From: an uncultured Flavobacteriales bacterium
Lineage (GTDB): Bacteria; Bacteroidota; Bacteroidia; Flavobacteriales; Flavobacteriaceae
Length of the DNA: 64,000 nucleotides
NCBI GenBank assembly: GCA_913020155.1
Contig: CAJWBA010000005.1
Coordinates: forward strand, 18,727 to 82,726
Direction of reading: 5' to 3'
A program made the position numbers and the translations under genes. Below the pieces are notes generated by a model, which saw nothing but the letters and a program-made list of their open reading frames with translations, ran no database searches and was not told the origin of the DNA. Of this stretch, positions 61,713 through 64,000 are shown in pieces. Numbering within the stretch: the stretch's first letter is position 1; every line of letters begins with the position of its first letter.

Positions 61713-63509
61713 TTAATCGTTAAGCTTTAATACAGCCATAAATGCTTCTTGTGGGATTTCAACATTTCCAACTTGGCGCATTTTTTTCTTTCCTTTTTTC
61801 TGTTTTTCAAGAAGTTTACGCTTACGAGAAATATCTCCTCCATAACACTTAGCGGTTACGTCTTTACGAAGGGCTTTGATTGTTTCTCGGGAAATAATTT
61901 TTGCCCCAATAGCCGCTTGAATTGGAATATCAAATTGTTGTCTTGGTATAAGCCCTCGTAATTTTTCACACATTTTTTTTCCGATTGTGTAAGCATTATC
62001 AGCATGTATAAGAGCAGACAAGGCATCTACTTGACTCCCATTCAATAGGATGTCTACTTTAACTAACTTTGAAGGACGCATTCCTATGGGCGAATAATCA
62101 AAAGAGGCATATCCTTTGGAAACGGTTTTTAGACGGTCATAGAAGTCAAAAACAATTTCTGCCAAGGGCATGTCAAAGTTCAATTCAACGCGATCTGTGG
62201 TCAGATATGTTTGGTTGGTTATTGCCCCTCTTTTTTCTATGCAAAGCGACATTACATTTCCTACAAAAGCCGCTTTAGTAATTATGGAAGCTTTGATGTA
62301 AGGCTCTTCAACACGGTCAAGGGCAGATGGATCTGGAAGATCAGACGGATTGTTTACCAGTAACAGTTCGTTCACATCTTTCTTTATAAAGGCATGATAT
62401 GAAACGTTTGGAACTGTTGTGATCACAGTCATGTTAAATTCCCTCTCGAGACGTTCTTGGATAATTTCTAAGTGCAACATTCCCAAGAATCCACAACGAA
62501 AACCGAACCCGAGTGCAGCAGAGCTTTCTGGCAGAAAAACAAGGGAAGCATCGTTCAATTGAAGTTTTTCCATAGAGGCACGAAGTTCCTCATAGTCTTC
62601 TGTGTCTACAGGATAGATTCCAGCAAAGACCATGGGTTTTACCTCTTCAAATCCATCAATAGCATTTTGAGTAGGATTGGATGGGGAGGTTATGGTGTCT
62701 CCGACTTTCACTTCTTTTGCGTCTTTGATTCCAGTAATTAAGTAACCTACATCACCAGCACTGATTTTATTCTTTGGCTCTTGTTTGAGTTTAAGGGTAC
62801 CTATTTCGTCTGCGCTGTAAGTGTTTTGGGTAGCAATAAATTGTATTTTTTGTCCTTTTGAAACGGACCCATTTACGATTTTAAAATAGGTTTCAACCCC
62901 ACGAAAAGGATTGTAAACAGAATCAAAAATAAGAGCCTGAAGGGGTTCGTTAGGATCTCCCTGAGGAGCTGGTACCCGTTTAATAATTGCGGTTAAAATA
63001 TCTTCAATTCCTATGCCTGTTTTTGCAGAAGCAGGAATAACTTCCCCTGGCTCACAACCCAATAAGTCTACAATATCATCGGTAACTTCTTCTGGGTTTG
63101 CCGAAGGAAGGTCTACTTTATTGAGAACAGGAATAATTTCTAAATCATTTTCAAGTGCTAAATATAAGTTTGAAATGGTTTGGGCTTGAATGCTTTGTGC
63201 AGCGTCTACAATAAGCAAGGCGCCCTCACAAGCAGCAATTGAACGGGAAACTTCATAAGAAAAATCTACATGACCAGGAGTATCAATGAGGTTTAGGACA
63301 TAGTTTTGACCTTGGTGAACATATTCCATTTGAATTGCGTGAGATTTTATGGTAATCCCTCGTTCTCGCTCTAAATCCATATTATCCAACAATTGATCCT
63401 TTTTTTCACGATCTGAAACGGTGCCCGTAAAATCTAAAAGACGATCCGCCAAAGTACTCTTTCCATGGTCAATGTGGGCAATTATGCAAAAATTTCTGAT
63501 GTGCTTCAT
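61713..63509 (-). CDS. lepA: Elongation factor 4
   Basis: 598 residues, the normal length. GTPase motifs: G1 [17 protein letters not shown]3 [17 protein letters not shown] and G4 VLNKVDLP. The LepA-specific C-terminal domain is present ([20 protein letters not shown] and [20 protein letters not shown]). It acts on ribosomes to back-translocate or remodel stalled complexes. A -7 element TATCTTTG lies 26 bp upstream. Monocistronic by position. Confidence 0.98.
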   Translation of the reverse strand: MKHIRNFCIIAHIDHGKSTLADRLLDFTGTVSDREKKDQLLDNMDLERERGITIKSHAIQMEYVHQGQNYVLNLIDTPGHVDFSYEVSRSIAACEGALLIVDAAQSIQAQTISNLYLALENDLEIIPVLNKVDLPSANPEEVTDDIVDLLGCEPGEVIPASAKTGIGIEDILTAIIKRVPAPQGDPNEPLQALIFDSVYNPFRGVETYFKIVNGSVSKGQKIQFIATQNTYSADEIGTLKLKQEPKNKISAGDVGYLITGIKDAKEVKVGDTITSPSNPTQNAIDGFEEVKPMVFAGIYPVDTEDYEELRASMEKLQLNDASLVFLPESSAALGFGFRCGFLGMLHLEIIQERLEREFNMTVITTVPNVSYHAFIKKDVNELLLVNNPSDLPDPSALDRVEEPYIKASIITKAAFVGNVMSLCIEKRGAITNQTYLTTDRVELNFDMPLAEIVFDFYDRLKTVSKGYASFDYSPIGMRPSKLVKVDILLNGSQVDALSALIHADNAYTIGKKMCEKLRGLIPRQQFDIPIQAAIGAKIISRETIKALRKDVTAKCYGGDISRKRKLLEKQKKGKKKMRQVGNVEIPQEAFMAVLKLND

Positions 63510-63534
63510 GCTTCTCTTTCCTATGCTAATCGTG

Positions 63535-63542
63535 CAAAGATA
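63535..63542 (-). promoter_or_regulatory. Bacteroidota -7 element before lepA
   Basis: Minus-strand TATCTTTG, an exact TAnnTTTG match, 26 bp before the lepA ATG at 63509. Confidence 0.5.
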
Positions 63543-63748
63543 CTTATTTGTTGTGGGCTTTTTTTGTTTTAAGATTAAATTTACTTTGAAGCAAAAGCTA
63601 TTAAAACTTTATTCAATAAATAACAATTAACATGAGTAATATTTAATTCATAAATTTAAATACAATTAGACTTAACATTAAAAATCAAGAGAACTATCCA
63701 AGAAGTCTTTGAATTTAAGTAGTTTATGGATAAACCCATGCTTTTACG

Positions 63749-63756
63749 TACTTTTG
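63749..63756 (+). promoter_or_regulatory. Bacteroidota -7 element before the dus gene
   Basis: TACTTTTG matches TAnnTTTG and lies 17 bp upstream of the TTG start at 63773. Confidence 0.45.
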
Positions 63757-63772
63757 TAAAAATTTTTGTGTT

Positions 63773-64000
63773 TTGATAAAAATTGGTGATATTGGGCTAA
63801 ACGATTTCCCTCTTCTTTTAGCACCCATGGAAGACGTAAGCGACCCTCCTTTTCGAGCATTATGCAAGGAACACGGAGCAGATGTGGTTTACACAGAATT
63901 TATTTCAAGTGAAGGACTAATCCGCGATGCCGCAAAAAGCGTTATGAAATTGGATATTTATGAGAAAGAACGTCCTGTAGGAATCCAAATTTTTGGCGCA
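63773..64000 (+). CDS. dusB: tRNA-dihydrouridine synthase, N-terminal part
   Basis: 76 codons running off the window edge. No ATG is in frame after the upstream stop (63731-63733), so TTG 63773-63775 is the likely start. Dus landmarks: LLLAPMEDVSDPPFRALCKE with the FMN-binding start, YTEFISSEGLIR, and RPVGIQIFGA, the beginning of the next FMN-contact strand. The enzyme reduces uridines in tRNA D loops. DusB is the most likely subtype but the catalytic cysteine lies beyond the edge. Confidence 0.88.
   Translation, partial: MIKIGDIGLNDFPLLLAPMEDVSDPPFRALCKEHGADVVYTEFISSEGLIRDAAKSVMKLDIYEKERPVGIQIFGA

Noticed and set aside
1..64000. CRISPR array, prophage or known defence cluster
   Set aside because: No regularly spaced repeats, Cas, phage structural, restriction-modification or toxin-antitoxin genes seen on either strand.

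Overview
The window is chromosomal DNA from a member of the Bacteroidota, almost certainly a marine-type Flavobacteriaceae. The reasons are: strongly AT-rich sequence; many starts preceded by the Bacteroidota -7 element TAnnTTTG instead of a sigma70 -10 box; a PorW/SprE type IX secretion lipoprotein; an ATP synthase operon without atpD and atpC; and several protein families (DUF4292, DUF5687, DUF6427, DUF6341, DUF4837, head GIN domain) that I know mainly from this phylum. No phage, insertion sequence, integrase or CRISPR array is visible. Genes are tightly packed, often with 4-bp ATGA overlaps and even convergent overlapping stops.

Layout. 1-3.8 kb: tail of a SPOR-domain gene facing the operon dut - sugar nucleotidyltransferase - DUF4292 lipoprotein - EnvC-like peptidase. 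3.8-4.5 kb: a gene-poor gap with a terminator and a short coding remnant. 4.5-13 kb: sprE/porW, a bactofilin, atpZ-like, a small membrane protein and atpBEFHAG, all on the minus strand, with a strong hairpin just after atpE. 13-15.2 kb: an ABC ATPase with its DUF5687 membrane partner. 15.2-21 kb: a PaaE-like iron-sulfur flavoprotein, glycosyltransferases, DUF6427, DUF6341 and purD. 21.1-22.5 kb: a heavily decayed FAD monooxygenase pseudogene. 22.6-29.5 kb: a surface-sugar cluster (ugd, GT2, rfbD, rfbC, rfbA, rfbB) and a GH3-family acyl-adenylating enzyme. 29.5-35 kb: M23 peptidase, tatA, DUF4837, pgk, a DNA polymerase III delta-prime-like protein and a methyltransferase. 35-37.4 kb: mnmG, with one exact and one near-exact parS-like 16-mer at its two ends, then ybeY. 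37.4-42.2 kb: gltX, an SPFH protein, glnS, folB and tRNA-Cys. 42.2-53.7 kb: head GIN protein, rnr, rpiB, GNAT, rnpA, M1 peptidase, MBL hydrolase, gluconolactonase-like protein, SulP transporter and a double-domain universal stress protein. 53.7-56.2 kb: PhnA-like protein, a winged-helix regulator beside a decayed membrane-protein gene, a GNAT gene with one nonsense codon, and an esterase. 56.4-61.3 kb: cyclophilin, GntP permease, a gluconokinase/6-phosphogluconate dehydrogenase fusion and a D-threonine-aldolase-like enzyme. 61.7-64 kb: lepA and the start of a dus gene.

How the parts work together. Most genes are housekeeping: energy, translation, tRNA modification, replication and cell envelope. 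Two metabolic themes stand out. One is dTDP-rhamnose and UDP-glucuronate supply for surface polysaccharide. The other is a likely gluconate-to-pentose-phosphate route: lactonase-like protein, GntP importer, fused GntK-Gnd, with RpiB about 11 kb away. The most notable non-coding signals are the parS-like pair bracketing mnmG, which suggests proximity to the chromosome origin, and the 13-bp hairpin between atpE and atpF. Three pseudogenes at different stages of decay point to ongoing gene loss. I found no clear novel defence or mobile system.
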